A program made the position numbers and the translations under genes. Shown one piece after another: positions 7,601-16,926 of a DNA stretch of 64,000 nt. The notes beneath the pieces are model-generated. The model saw only the letters and a list, made by a program, of their open reading frames with translations, searched no databases and was not told the DNA's origin. This stretch comes from Dyadobacter psychrotolerans (GTDB lineage Bacteria > Bacteroidota > Bacteroidia > Cytophagales > Spirosomataceae): positions 62,301 to 126,300 of the forward strand of contig NZ_SMFL01000005.1 of NCBI RefSeq assembly GCF_004349265.1. The letters are read 5' to 3'. Position 1 is the first letter of the stretch, and each line of letters starts with the position of its first letter.

Positions 7601-8053
7601 ATGATATCAAAAAAAGCCAAGTACGCACTTAAGGCTCTTAAAGTATTAGCAGAAGAATATGGCAAAGGGCCGGTATTGATTTCTTACATCGCTGAAAAGG
7701 AGAAAATTCCAAAGAAATTTCTGGAAGCTATTCTGCTGGATTTGAGAAATAACGGCGTTTTGCAAAGTCAAAAGGGAAAGGGAGGAGGATACATGTTACG
7801 TATGGCTCCGGCGGATGTGAGTTTCTCAAAGGTACTCCGAATCATCGACGGTCCGATCGCTCCGGCGCTCTGCGTTTCCATGTTTTTTTACGGACGGTGT
7901 GATGACTGCAAGGATGAAGAAACATGCAGCCTCCGTACTGTTTTGGAAAAATGGCGTGATGCCAACCTGAATGTATTAGATAAAACAACGCTAATGGATA
8001 TTCTCAGAGCAGATAATACTTCGGAAAAAATAATTACAGAATTAGAAGCATAA
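7601..8053 (+). CDS. Rrf2 family transcriptional regulator
   Basis: A 150-residue winged-helix regulator of the Rrf2 family, which includes IscR, CymR and NsrR. The N-terminus shows the usual KKAKYALKAL start, a recognition region with IPKKFLEAILLDLRNNG, and the wing SQKGKGGGYML. A cysteine cluster near residues 94-111 (CVSMFFYGRCDDCKDEETC) lies where IscR-type proteins bind an iron-sulfur cluster, although the spacing is not the exact IscR one. Its position next to a cysteine desulfurase and a serine acetyltransferase suggests control of cysteine or Fe-S metabolism, which is inference. An inverted repeat precedes the gene and a terminator-like hairpin follows it. Confidence 0.87.
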   Translation: MISKKAKYALKALKVLAEEYGKGPVLISYIAEKEKIPKKFLEAILLDLRNNGVLQSQKGKGGGYMLRMAPADVSFSKVLRIIDGPIAPALCVSMFFYGRCDDCKDEETCSLRTVLEKWRDANLNVLDKTTLMDILRADNTSEKIITELEA

Positions 8054-8071
8054 GTCTTCAGAACAAAAAAG

Positions 8072-8118
8072 CGACTCTTGTATAACAGGTCTTGTCAGAA
8101 ACCGGAATCCAAGAGTCG
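8072..8118 (+). terminator. Probable terminator of the Rrf2 gene
   Basis: CGACTCTTG (8072-8080) pairs perfectly with CAAGAGTCG (8110-8118), followed by TTTTCT. It begins 19 bases after the regulator's stop codon. The 29-base loop is long for an intrinsic terminator. Confidence 0.55.
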
Positions 8119-8400
8119 TTTTCTATTACAACTTCCTCACCCATAGAGCCGTCTTCGCATTCTGTTTTTATCAAACACTTTCTGAAAACAGAACCTGCTG
8201 CGAATATAATTGACTGTTTTTGCAGGCTTTTTCAATAATTTTTATCGATAAAACCAGTAAAGTGCATCATGACAGCAATTTTATCAGCTGCTTTTTGTAA
8301 AAGTATTTATATTTACATGATTAAATCTATATATTTAGTAGATTAGTGTCGGTGCTGAAAAGAGCTGTGTCTCTTTTGGTATAATTTGATTTATTATTAA
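8119..8400. other. Intergenic region upstream of the PIG-L gene
   Basis: No credible coding frame or RNA gene is seen. The last 100 bases are AT-rich and presumably hold the promoter of the gene at 8401, but no exact TAnnTTTG element was found. Confidence 0.4.
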
Positions 8401-10911
8401 ATGGTTATGCGTAAGAATTGCTACCTCCGGCTGTGTTTTTATTTTACTGTCTTTTTTATTCTGAATGATATGAATTCCTACGCCCAGATTCCAAAAAGGC
8501 CATCATCAGCCAGGATATTTCAGGATATCAAGAAGCTGGGCGTTTTGGGTAATGTCCTGTATTTCGGGGCGCATCCTGATGATGAAAATCCGACGTTTAT
8601 TGCTTACATGGCAAATGAGAAACTTTATAATACTGCCTATTTTTCTTTGACAAGAGGAGATGGAGGGCAAAATCTAATAGGTACAGAAACAAAGGAAAGT
8701 CTGGGGATTATACGTACCCAGGAACTATTGCAGGCAAGGAGAATTGATGGCGGGCAGCAGTTTTTTTCAAGAGCTATTGATTTTGGTTTTTCTAAAAGTG
8801 CAGAAGAAGTATTTACCATTTGGGACAAGGAAAAATTATTGTCGGATGCAGTTTGGGTGATTCGTAAGTTCCGGCCTGACGTGATCGTATCACGATTTCC
8901 ACCCGATGAACGAGCCGGACATGGACACCACATCGCCTCTGCTATTCTGGCGGAGGAAGCTTTTGATGCGGCCGCAGATCCCAAACGTTTTCCTGAACAA
9001 CTAAAATTTGTAGATCCCTGGAAACCAAAACGCCTGGTTTGGAACGCCGGAATGTGGTGGAATCAACGCAGAGAAGCCGTAGGACAAAGTGATGCGGAAG
9101 ATTGTATCAAACTTGATGTGGGTATTTATAATCCGCTTCTTGGCAAATCTTATGGCGAAATTGCTGCCGAAAGCCGAAGTCAGCACCGGACGCAGGGCTT
9201 TGGAACGGTCGGTTTTCGGGGCAGTCTGATCGAATATTTTAAACATGTCAAAGGAGAAAAGGCTTCCGGCGATTTGATGGATGGTGTCAATACGACATGG
9301 GAAAGACAGCCGGGCAGTAAGAAATTTCAGGATTTGCTTAAAATTGTATTAACGCAATACGATCATACGGATCCGGCTAAAGTGGTTCCACTTCTTCTTC
9401 ATGCACGTGAAGCGCTTAGTAAACTTCCGGATGGTTATTGGAAAACGACGAAATCTGCCGAACTGGATAAAGTTATCAGGGAAGCGTTAGGTTTATTTAT
9501 CCAGGTTACTGCGCAGGATTACGCATATACACCGGGTGATCAGCTTAATTTAAATGTTGAAGTGCTCAATCGTTCCAATGTTCCGGTTTCAATTCGTAAG
9601 ATTAAACTTCCGTTTCAAAAGCCGGATTCCGTGGTTGAAATCAGCTTACAAAAAGATCAAAAATTAGAGTTTGCAACGGAAGTTTTCATTCCGGCAAATG
9701 CACCATACTCTCAGCCTTACTGGCTGCAAAAGGCCAGCGGACCCGGTCTCTATGAAGTTTCGGAAGCTGAAAATGTTGGAAAGCCCCAAAATGAGCCGAT
9801 AGCAGAATTAAACTTTGAACTGCTCGTATCCGGAAAAGTTTTGAACCATATTTCCCCGGTAATTTATCAAAAAACGGATCCTATATTGGGAGAAGTACAT
9901 CAGCCTCTTGCAATTACTCCCCCGGTGTATGTCTCCATATCCGAAAAAGTATATTTGTTTAATGGTAATGACGGAAAGACGGTTTCGGTAACGGTGACGT
10001 CCGGGAAGAATGATATCTCGGGTGATGTAAAACTTGATTTGCCGGAAGGCTGGCGGGCGCAGCCTGAATTCTTTCCGTTTACGCTTAAGCTGAAAGGGCA
10101 GGAGCAGGTTTTTGAGTTTAAGTTGTTTCCGCCCGACCATGCCGGAGAAGGGGAGTTAAATGCGGTAGTGACAGCAAAAGATAAAGTTTACAACCGAAGC
10201 CTGGCACTGATTAGTCATCCGCATATTCCTTTGCAGCTGCATTTTCCTGTTGCAAAAGCAAGGGTGGTAAAGGTGGATATCAATAAAAGAGGTAATCTGA
10301 TTGGCTACATCAAAGGAGCAGGTGACCTGGTTCCGGCAAGTCTGCAGCAGATCGGTTATGAAGTTTCTATTCTGGAAGACAGAGATATTGTTACAGAAAA
10401 TCTGGTCAGGTTCGATGCCGTTATTCTGGGGGTTCGTGCTTACAACATTGTGGAAAGATTGAAGGTCATTAACCCGGTACTGTTAAAGTATGTTGAAAAT
10501 GGCGGAAATCTGATCGTTCAGTACAATTCTGATGAAGGGCTGTTATTAAAAGATTTTGGGCCTTATCCTTTCACTGTTTCCAAAAACCGCATTACGGTTG
10601 AGGCAGCGGAAGTAAGGTTTGTAAATCCCAACTGTTCAGCACTGAATTATCCCAATAAAATTACCAAAAAGGATTTTGATGGATGGGTACAGGAAAGAAG
10701 CCTCTACCAGCCCGCCAGCTGGTCGGACAAATACGAAACCGTAATTTCCTGCAATGACCCGGGAAGTGAAGCGCTTGACAGTGGTATTCTAGTGGCGCGA
10801 TACGGCAAAGGCAATTACGTTTACACAACCCTAAGCTGGTTTCGTCAGCTGCCTGCCGGAGTACCGGGAGCTTACCGAATGTTTTCAAATCTGATCTCCC
10901 TGGGAAGATAG
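8401..10911 (+). CDS. Secreted PIG-L (LmbE-like) family deacetylase
   Basis: An 836-residue protein with a signal-peptide-like N-terminus (hydrophobic 8-22, likely cleavage near SYA-QIP). The first third is a zinc-dependent N-deacetylase domain of the PIG-L/LmbE family. Its metal motif AHPDDE is at 57-62, the segment TRGDGGQNLIG follows, and the downstream histidine motif GHGHHIAS is near 173-180. PIG-L enzymes remove acetyl from N-acetylglucosamine-type sugars or related conjugates. The remaining 550 residues contain beta-sandwich-like regions and a C-terminal domain (about 630-836, with GYIKGAGDLVPASLQQIGYE) resembling class I glutamine amidotransferase or ThuA-like folds. This extended architecture is common in Bacteroidota, where the substrate is unknown. 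An alternative ATG at 8407 would remove two residues. Confidence 0.85.
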   Translation: MVMRKNCYLRLCFYFTVFFILNDMNSYAQIPKRPSSARIFQDIKKLGVLGNVLYFGAHPDDENPTFIAYMANEKLYNTAYFSLTRGDGGQNLIGTETKESLGIIRTQELLQARRIDGGQQFFSRAIDFGFSKSAEEVFTIWDKEKLLSDAVWVIRKFRPDVIVSRFPPDERAGHGHHIASAILAEEAFDAAADPKRFPEQLKFVDPWKPKRLVWNAGMWWNQRREAVGQSDAEDCIKLDVGIYNPLLGKSYGEIAAESRSQHRTQGFGTVGFRGSLIEYFKHVKGEKASGDLMDGVNTTWERQPGSKKFQDLLKIVLTQYDHTDPAKVVPLLLHAREALSKLPDGYWKTTKSAELDKVIREALGLFIQVTAQDYAYTPGDQLNLNVEVLNRSNVPVSIRKIKLPFQKPDSVVEISLQKDQKLEFATEVFIPANAPYSQPYWLQKASGPGLYEVSEAENVGKPQNEPIAELNFELLVSGKVLNHISPVIYQKTDPILGEVHQPLAITPPVYVSISEKVYLFNGNDGKTVSVTVTSGKNDISGDVKLDLPEGWRAQPEFFPFTLKLKGQEQVFEFKLFPPDHAGEGELNAVVTAKDKVYNRSLALISHPHIPLQLHFPVAKARVVKVDINKRGNLIGYIKGAGDLVPASLQQIGYEVSILEDRDIVTENLVRFDAVILGVRAYNIVERLKVINPVLLKYVENGGNLIVQYNSDEGLLLKDFGPYPFTVSKNRITVEAAEVRFVNPNCSALNYPNKITKKDFDGWVQERSLYQPASWSDKYETVISCNDPGSEALDSGILVARYGKGNYVYTTLSWFRQLPAGVPGAYRMFSNLISLGR

Positions 10912-10952
10912 ATTTCCGGCGCTTAAAAGACTAATTTTAGTACGCCGGAAAT
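10912..10952. terminator. Bidirectional terminator between convergent genes
   Basis: ATTTCCGGCG (10912-10921) is exactly complementary to CGCCGGAAAT (10943-10952). The GC-rich stem with flanking A/T runs lies directly between the convergent PIG-L and PepSY genes. Confidence 0.7.
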
Positions 10953-10978
10953 TTAAACTAAATAAACGAACGTGACTT

Positions 10979-13174
10979 TTAATAGCAATCCATCAGTACC
11001 TGACTATGCGATTGGTAATAACTTACGCTTTTTCCAAAATTCGTCTGGCAGATATTTTCCAATAATTCTACCACGTTGTTTTGCATAGAAAGTGACCCGC
11101 AAAGCATGATCACACCACCAGTTGACAGCACATCGGCAATCAACACTGCGTCCTTTTCAAGCAAATCTTTTACATACTGTTTTTTACCCTCACGGGAATA
11201 AGCTATATGTAAACTGCTTAATTTCCCAGCTTCCAGATTTTGGTGAATGGCAGTTTTATAAAGGCCAAAGGAAGCTTCGTCCCGAAAACCGCAATACAAA
11301 TGACAATTTGTGCCCGGCGTTGGCTGATCAATCATGCCCAGAAAAGGTGCAATGCCTGTCCCGTTCGAAATCATGATTACAGAAGTTGCTACCTGAGGTA
11401 AATGAAAATGTGCGTTGCTGTCAATCCGGCCATGAATCGTTTCTCCCGGCTGCAACCGGTAAATATATTCAGAACCCAGGCCATTGGCATGAAGCTTTAC
11501 ACTAAGCTGTACGTCATTTCCAATTTTTCCGATAGAATACTGACGCTCGCGATGGTCGTCTGCCGGGTAAATAGCCAACAGATCTCCGGATGTAAAATCG
11601 GTTTCGCTTTCGGCTCTCAGGCGGATCAAAAACGACTCACCGGCAGCTGAAACTGCTGTTTTTTCAATTACGGTCAGCGCATGGGGACGTTCTTGTTTGG
11701 CAGTAAACAATTCGGTAGAAACTGCCAGCGGGATATCCGCATGCTGCGACCAGCTGGTAGCCCATTGGCTAAATTCATCCGGCGACCTGTCGTTGACGGT
11801 ATGTATTTCCAGCGTGGGAATCGCCCAGGACTGTTTACTTAAAAGGTTATCAACCTCAAAGGCGAACTTGCAAAAATCGGGATAGGCGTGCGAACCAAAG
11901 CCAACTACTGAAAAATGGACAGGGTTTGGCTGTTTGTGTTTTGCAAGAATTGTTAAAAACCTGGTGGAATTGGCAGGCGGATTTCCCAGGCCATAGGTGG
12001 CCGCCATGACAATGATATGTTTTGCCTTTGGAAATATTTCATAATCATTCGGTTCAGCGATGTGTGCCGACTTGCCGGCTGCAATTAACTGCTGATGAAT
12101 AGCGCCTGCGAAGCGAAAAGTGCTGCCGTTTTCCGAACCAACCAGAATGATGAATTCGCTGTCGGCTGCAGTAAACTTATTCTTAACCCGGTTCGCGCGG
12201 CGTTTCAGTGTAATAGCAAAACCGGAATAAATAAAAAACAGAATGTTGCCCGAAGCCAGGGCCAGCACCACAGCCCATATACCGCTCGCTCTTCCGGTGT
12301 GCAAATCCAGACTTAAATTGGTTAGCAATTCCGCAACAGGATATTTGTTTTCACTGAGAACGTCGCCGGTAATCTGGTTAACCGTTATTTCACGGTCTTT
12401 GAGTTTTAAAGTGTAATAATCTTCAACATCTTCGGAAAATGGAAACTCGATACTCCGGACTTCGTTCAGGTATAATTTTCTAAAAGTTTCGAAATCCGCA
12501 GCTTCTTTTACCGGCTCTGAACGAATGGGATCAAAGTCTATTTTAGCAGACGGTATGACTGTTTCAACAAACCCGAAACGTGCGAGTGACAGGTAAGTTC
12601 CGCTAAGAGCAATGATAAAAATTGGAATAAGGGAGAGCCTGCCCAGTACAACATGATAGTATTGTGCAAAATTATCCCTTACGATTTTTGTAAAAAACCG
12701 TTTTAATCCCCGTTGCCGCTGAATAATCAGAATTGTTCCCGAAACGGTGATCAGCAAAAGTAGAAATGCAGTTATTCCAATAAAAAGTCTGCCCAATTCA
12801 TGAATAAAAAGTGAACGGTGAAGCGCTGTAACCCACTCGAAAAATTCACTTTTTTTACCCGGAATACCTAAAATTGTACCGGTCTTTGGATCGATATATG
12901 CCAGAAGATTTTCTCCCTTGTCATCGCTTCCCTGTATCTGAACAAACTCATTTGCATCAATACTAAGCTCGCTGATTCCCGGGTATTTTTTTCGTAAAAC
13001 AGGTAGTGTTTCAGAGAGTGTGAGCTCATCGAAACTATCTGACCGGTAAGGCTGGGCTTTTTCAGCCAGGGGTTGAAAAGACAAAATGATGCCGGTTACT
13101 GATGCGAGGATCAGCAACAGAAAAGAAGATACAGCCAGGGCTAAGTGGCTGTATCTCCATATCGAAATAGTCAT
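10979..13174 (-). CDS. PepSY-TM / flavodoxin / FAD-NAD(P)H reductase fusion protein
   Basis: A 731-residue inner-membrane reductase. The N-terminal 330 residues form a PepSY-associated TM region with helices near 10-32, 135-155, 180-200 and 305-325. A flavodoxin-like FMN domain follows (about 340-480, beginning EFIILVGSENGSTFRFAG). A ferredoxin-NADP reductase-type module comes next, with the FAD motif RQYSIGK near 545 and NAD(P)-binding segments MISNGTGIAPF and VIMLCGSLSMQ. The last part resembles sulfite reductase flavoprotein alpha and cytochrome P450 reductase. Such proteins probably carry electrons from NAD(P)H across the membrane to ferric or other metal chelates, which is inference from family context. 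It is the last gene of a three-gene minus-strand operon, 12 bases after the DUF2271 gene. Confidence 0.85.
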   Translation of the reverse strand: MTISIWRYSHLALAVSSFLLLILASVTGIILSFQPLAEKAQPYRSDSFDELTLSETLPVLRKKYPGISELSIDANEFVQIQGSDDKGENLLAYIDPKTGTILGIPGKKSEFFEWVTALHRSLFIHELGRLFIGITAFLLLLITVSGTILIIQRQRGLKRFFTKIVRDNFAQYYHVVLGRLSLIPIFIIALSGTYLSLARFGFVETVIPSAKIDFDPIRSEPVKEAADFETFRKLYLNEVRSIEFPFSEDVEDYYTLKLKDREITVNQITGDVLSENKYPVAELLTNLSLDLHTGRASGIWAVVLALASGNILFFIYSGFAITLKRRANRVKNKFTAADSEFIILVGSENGSTFRFAGAIHQQLIAAGKSAHIAEPNDYEIFPKAKHIIVMAATYGLGNPPANSTRFLTILAKHKQPNPVHFSVVGFGSHAYPDFCKFAFEVDNLLSKQSWAIPTLEIHTVNDRSPDEFSQWATSWSQHADIPLAVSTELFTAKQERPHALTVIEKTAVSAAGESFLIRLRAESETDFTSGDLLAIYPADDHRERQYSIGKIGNDVQLSVKLHANGLGSEYIYRLQPGETIHGRIDSNAHFHLPQVATSVIMISNGTGIAPFLGMIDQPTPGTNCHLYCGFRDEASFGLYKTAIHQNLEAGKLSSLHIAYSREGKKQYVKDLLEKDAVLIADVLSTGGVIMLCGSLSMQNNVVELLENICQTNFGKSVSYYQSHSQVLMDCY

Positions 13175-13186
13175 AATTGCTGATTC

Positions 13187-13681
13187 CTAGTTTGGACTGA
13201 AACGTACGTAACGGATAAATCCGGTGCCGTCGCTTTTTGCTGAAAGGCCTTCTGTGGTTAAAGGTATTTCCACATCTTTTGCATGATATTTTTGGTCTTC
13301 CACGGCGCTTTCAAAACGCAGCTTGTAGCCGGCATTAATCTTGGCATTCTCAATTTCAACGACATTCACACTACGGTCTCCGCCGGTAACAGATGCTCCC
13401 GTGATTGCGCTGATGTTGGCCGGTTTTTTAGTTCTGAATTTGTTCCATTCCTTCAAGCTGTTGTACCATTTTTTATCCGGGCCCATCACGTACAAAGTTT
13501 TCTCGTAAGCGCCTTTGGCATCAATTAGTGAAATGACAATGTAAGCACCTTCACCCGTATAGTTGGTCATCTGGATCATGCACTTGTACTTGGAAGTGGC
13601 TCCCTTTTGGGCGAATGAAGCCGTTGATACGCAAAAGAATACTGCCAGGAACAGGAGTGTTTTTTTTATTAAATCAGACAT
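13187..13681 (-). CDS. DUF2271 domain-containing secreted protein
   Basis: A 164-residue exported protein with a clear signal peptide (KKTLLFLAVFFCVSTASFAQ, cleavage after about residue 24). The mature part matches DUF2271, a small beta-rich periplasmic domain with the motif PDKKWYNSLKEWNKF and ITGASVTGG. DUF2271 proteins are regularly encoded next to PepSY reductases in Bacteroidota and Proteobacteria, as here, with 12 bases to the reductase gene and 5 to the ankyrin gene. The GASVTGGD segment resembles the region of FMN-linked PepSY/DUF2271 pairs, but no catalytic role has been shown. It is probably a periplasmic partner of the reductase. Confidence 0.85.
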   Translation of the reverse strand: MSDLIKKTLLFLAVFFCVSTASFAQKGATSKYKCMIQMTNYTGEGAYIVISLIDAKGAYEKTLYVMGPDKKWYNSLKEWNKFRTKKPANISAITGASVTGGDRSVNVVEIENAKINAGYKLRFESAVEDQKYHAKDVEIPLTTEGLSAKSDGTGFIRYVRFSPN

Positions 13682-13686
13682 GAAAA

Positions 13687-15159
13687 TTATTTCAGGAAGT
13701 TAACAGTTACATTGTTTTTAGACAGCGTTTCATTTTCACCTGCCAGGTCAAAGGCAGTTTCATTGAAGTTGGTCTGGATGTCTTTTTTAGCACCGATTGA
13801 TAAAAGATACTTCATCATGGCATCATCTTTTGAGACCATCGCAGCCTTGTGCAAGGCAGTAATGCCTTCTTTATTTTTTGCATTAACATCGATTTTATAG
13901 GCTTCAAGACGTTTTACCAGTGAAAGGTCATTTTTAGCAACGGCTACATGATACAGCGTATTGCCATTTTTTGCCGGCTCGGTAACTTTAAAACCTTTTT
14001 CCTGTAACACTTTCAGTTTCGATTCAAATTCTGCTGCTCTTTGTCCATTGTAACCTTGCACAAGATAAAATGCCAGATTTTCGCCAGCTTTATCTGTTGT
14101 ATTGACAGACGCTCCTTTACCAATCAGATAACCGATCACTTCCGGTGAATTACTGCGGGAAGCCATGGCCAATGCACTTACGCCTTTTGAGTTACCTAAA
14201 TTGATATCCTTCACTTTGGAAAGCAGTAAGCTCAACGTTGCAGTGTCACGGTTGCTGCCAGCAGCGTTCATAAATACGGTATTTCCGTCTTCATCTGCCT
14301 TATTTACATCAACACCTTTCGAAAGAAAATACTTAATGATATCGTCTTGTTTTGGTTTACGCACAATGGCATGCAGCGCATTCTCACCGTTTTTACCAAT
14401 TACAGTCGGTTTAAGTTTCAGGCTTTCAAGGTATTGATATACCTCAATCGAGTTCGCCCCGCCGCGGGATCCCTGTGCAGCCATAAGGATTGCATTTGAA
14501 TTGGCAGGAACTCCTTTTTCCAGGAGTGTTTTAAGCACATCAATTTTACCTGCACGTGCAGCATAACTGAACGCATTATTACCAGCCGCGTCGGTACTTT
14601 TCAGATCCAGACCTTTTGATACAAAATAGTTGGTCAATACCAGATCTTTGTCATTAGCAACTGCAATGAGCAGGGCATTGGCACCTTCACTGTTAAGATC
14701 TTTTTTCAAATCTGCGCCGTGAGCAAGGCAGATATCATAAACTTTGGTGTTTTGCTGACCGCCGCCTGCAGCGAAATTGATTGGTGTTGCGCCATGGCCA
14801 TCTACAAAATTCCCTTTTGCTCCTTTTGCAACCAGATATTCCATCACTTCCACGTTGCCTCTCATTGCAGCCCAATGCAAATAAATACGGCCATCGTGAG
14901 TCAGTTTATCAATGCCATTGCCTGGCTGAGATAACAGATATTCAATCGTAGGATTGGGAGCGCCGGCATTAATTGCCATAACCACAGGGTCAAACAGATT
15001 ACCGTTAAACTGAGATGGATTACTTCCTTTTGCAATTTCCGCTTTAACCGCGTTAACATCGGGAGATGTTTTCCAGAACGATTGTTCTAAAAGTCCGTTT
15101 TGCTGGGCATGTGCAGCAAAGGATACCAATGTGGTAATAATGATAAATAGTTTTTTCAT
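13687..15159 (-). CDS. Secreted ankyrin repeat protein
   Basis: A 490-residue protein made almost wholly of ankyrin repeats behind a signal peptide (MKKLFIIITTLVSFAAHAQ). The open frame extends 33 codons further upstream, but ATG 15159 opens directly into the signal peptide and is the better start. Repeats recur about every 33 residues with the usual G-TPLH-type turns, for example DGRIYLHWAAMRGNVEVMEY, DGHGATPINFAAGGG, DEDGNTVFMNAAGS and NKEGITALHKAAM. It is the first gene of an operon with DUF2271 and the PepSY reductase, so it may scaffold periplasmic partners of that system. Periplasmic ankyrin proteins have been linked to oxidative-stress defence (AnkB-type); whether that applies here is unknown. 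Confidence 0.85.
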   Translation of the reverse strand: MKKLFIIITTLVSFAAHAQQNGLLEQSFWKTSPDVNAVKAEIAKGSNPSQFNGNLFDPVVMAINAGAPNPTIEYLLSQPGNGIDKLTHDGRIYLHWAAMRGNVEVMEYLVAKGAKGNFVDGHGATPINFAAGGGQQNTKVYDICLAHGADLKKDLNSEGANALLIAVANDKDLVLTNYFVSKGLDLKSTDAAGNNAFSYAARAGKIDVLKTLLEKGVPANSNAILMAAQGSRGGANSIEVYQYLESLKLKPTVIGKNGENALHAIVRKPKQDDIIKYFLSKGVDVNKADEDGNTVFMNAAGSNRDTATLSLLLSKVKDINLGNSKGVSALAMASRSNSPEVIGYLIGKGASVNTTDKAGENLAFYLVQGYNGQRAAEFESKLKVLQEKGFKVTEPAKNGNTLYHVAVAKNDLSLVKRLEAYKIDVNAKNKEGITALHKAAMVSKDDAMMKYLLSIGAKKDIQTNFNETAFDLAGENETLSKNNVTVNFLK

Positions 15160-15224
15160 GCAAAGGTTAATTATTAATATCCAGACGATGCCTGTATGAT
15201 GTTGATTACAATGAAATATCGACG

Positions 15225-15258
15225 CAAATCTAACGATAATTAGTCTAAATAGCGACAA
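15225..15258 (-). promoter_or_regulatory. Candidate promoter of the ankyrin-DUF2271-PepSY operon
   Basis: On the minus strand TAGATTTG (15225-15232) matches the Bacteroidota -7 consensus TAnnTTTG. A TTG at 15256-15258 lies upstream with a 23-base spacer, slightly longer than usual. The element is 66 bases before the start codon. Confidence 0.35.
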
Positions 15259-15596
15259 TTTTCAAAATTTTAGAGAATTCAATCCGGGTAAATTTTAAGG
15301 GACCGTCTGCGACTGGTTTGCAAATCAGGTTCATGATAAACTTTCCAAAATGATACTTTTTGGATTAGTTTGCGACACACGAACACCGCCTTGCTACATA
15401 TTGATTATAACCGTTCGAAAGCTTAAAGCTGGTAAAACCTTCTGGTTTTTTATACCTCTTTTTTATGCGAAGTGTGTATTTTTATTCGAATTGGTAATTG
15501 TATTATGTGAATATACCCGTTTGGAGAAGAAAGAATTTATCCAGATCGATTCGTTCTCTACAATAAACTTAAATCCTGTCTAAAAAGATATTTTTG
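15259..15596. other. Intergenic region, no convincing gene
   Basis: A 77-codon frame at 15350-15583 is the only long open frame. Its composition (many aromatics and cysteines, no family likeness) and lack of a leader argue against a gene. It ends 13 bases before the palindrome at 15597, so a small transcribed unit cannot be excluded. Confidence 0.3.
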
Positions 15597-15627
15597 AATC
15601 AATGCAAACGTTTGCATTGATTTTTTT
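15597..15627. promoter_or_regulatory. Perfect 26-bp palindrome upstream of the inositol-phosphate synthase
   Basis: The 13-base arms (AATCAATGCAAAC, 15597-15609, and its exact complement, 15610-15622) meet without a spacer and are followed by a T-run. The centre GCAAACGTTTGC looks like a LacI/PurR-type operator. The T-run also makes it a possible intrinsic terminator. It lies 100 bases before the ATG at 15722. Confidence 0.55.
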
Positions 15628-15721
15628 GTTCGGTTTTACGTAGAGATTTAAATCGCGTTTTTCATTTTGAAAAGTGAGTGTCTCGGAAAAATATCTTTTA
15701 ATTTTTATTAAAAATCTACGA

Positions 15722-16918
15722 ATGTCAAGTCAATCCAAAAAAATTAAAGTTGCTATTCTGGGCGTGGGAAACTGCGCAAGTTCATTGGTACAGGGAGTAG
15801 AGTATTACACCAGAAATTCTCAAAAAACATCAGGACTAATGGCTGATGATATAGGTGGATACAAAGCTGAAAATATTGAATTTGTATGTGGTTTTGATAT
15901 AGATGAACGTAAAATCGGTCTGTCATTAAAGGATGCAATTTTTGCAAAACCAAACTGTACGATCATACTCAATTCAGAAATTAGTTCATTGGCACCGGTT
16001 TACCGCTCTCCGGTTATAGACGGGGTTTCTCCTCAAATGTCTGCTTATCCGGAAGCAAACCGTTTTGTGATAAAAGAAGAATTGAAACCGACTGATCAGC
16101 TGACAGACAAAACTGCTTATGATGAAGAGTTTGTTAAATCGCTTCGATTGGAAATAATTCAGCATTTGAAAGAACATCAGGCCGAAGTGCTGATCAATTA
16201 TCTTCCGGTAGGGTCGCAGCTGGCAACCGAGTTTTATGCTGAAATCTGTCTGGAATTGGGTATTTCTCTGGTAAATTGCATACCTGTTTTCATAGCATCA
16301 GATCCGGTCTGGGAGCAGAAGTTTATTGATGCAGGAATTCCGATTATTGGTGACGACATGAGAAGTCAGTTTGGGGCAAGTATTGTTTCTCAGATGCTCC
16401 AGGAACTCGCTTTTGAAAGAGGACATCATGTCAAAGCACACATCCAGCGGAATGTAGGCGGCAATACGGATTTCCTGAATATGGAAGATAAAAATCGTTT
16501 AAAGTCGAAAAAGATATCTAAGGAAAATGTCATCAGAGCACAAAACGATATTCGCGGCATTTCGACGGAAGATAGTTTTCTGCACGCCGGGCCATCGGAG
16601 TACATCGCTTTTTATGGTGATAACAAGGTTGCCAATTTCCGTTTGGAGCTGGAAGGATTTATGGGCGCGCCGGTAATTTTGGACGCTCAGCTTTCAGTTC
16701 AGGATTCACCAAATTCTGCCGGGGTGGTAATCGACGCCATCCGTTATGTATACGTAGCAAGAGAACTTGGCCTTGTTGGTGCGCTGCGCGGGCCGTCTGC
16801 CTCTACCCAAAAAACTCCTCCTCAGCAAATGATGTTCAGTGATGCAATTAATGAATGTCACGCTTTGGCAAAACGCGAACTCACTGAATCAACTAAAAAA
16901 CAGCTTAAACATTCCTAA
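15722..16918 (+). CDS. ino1: Inositol-3-phosphate synthase
   Basis: This 398-residue cytosolic enzyme converts glucose 6-phosphate to 1D-myo-inositol 3-phosphate with bound NAD, the first step of inositol lipid synthesis. It is of the short actinobacterial/archaeal type: the NAD motif GVGNCASSLVQGVEYY is at residues 14-29, closely like the mycobacterial enzyme. Further conserved segments are NYLPVGSQLATEFYAE, IASDPVWEQKF, NVGGNTDFLNM, KSKKISK (catalytic lysines) and DSPNSAGVVIDA. The frame is open from GTG 15674, but ATG 15722 matches the family N-terminus. Enzymes for later steps (phosphatase, phosphatidylinositol synthase) are not nearby. A perfect palindrome lies upstream and a bidirectional terminator downstream. 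Confidence 0.9.
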   Translation: MSSQSKKIKVAILGVGNCASSLVQGVEYYTRNSQKTSGLMADDIGGYKAENIEFVCGFDIDERKIGLSLKDAIFAKPNCTIILNSEISSLAPVYRSPVIDGVSPQMSAYPEANRFVIKEELKPTDQLTDKTAYDEEFVKSLRLEIIQHLKEHQAEVLINYLPVGSQLATEFYAEICLELGISLVNCIPVFIASDPVWEQKFIDAGIPIIGDDMRSQFGASIVSQMLQELAFERGHHVKAHIQRNVGGNTDFLNMEDKNRLKSKKISKENVIRAQNDIRGISTEDSFLHAGPSEYIAFYGDNKVANFRLELEGFMGAPVILDAQLSVQDSPNSAGVVIDAIRYVYVARELGLVGALRGPSASTQKTPPQQMMFSDAINECHALAKRELTESTKKQLKHS

Positions 16919-16926
16919 ATCCTAAA

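Noticed and set aside
15350..15583. 77-codon frame between the ankyrin operon and the inositol-phosphate synthase
   Set aside because: No recognised family, unusual composition and no supporting leader. The downstream palindrome is better explained as an operator or terminator.
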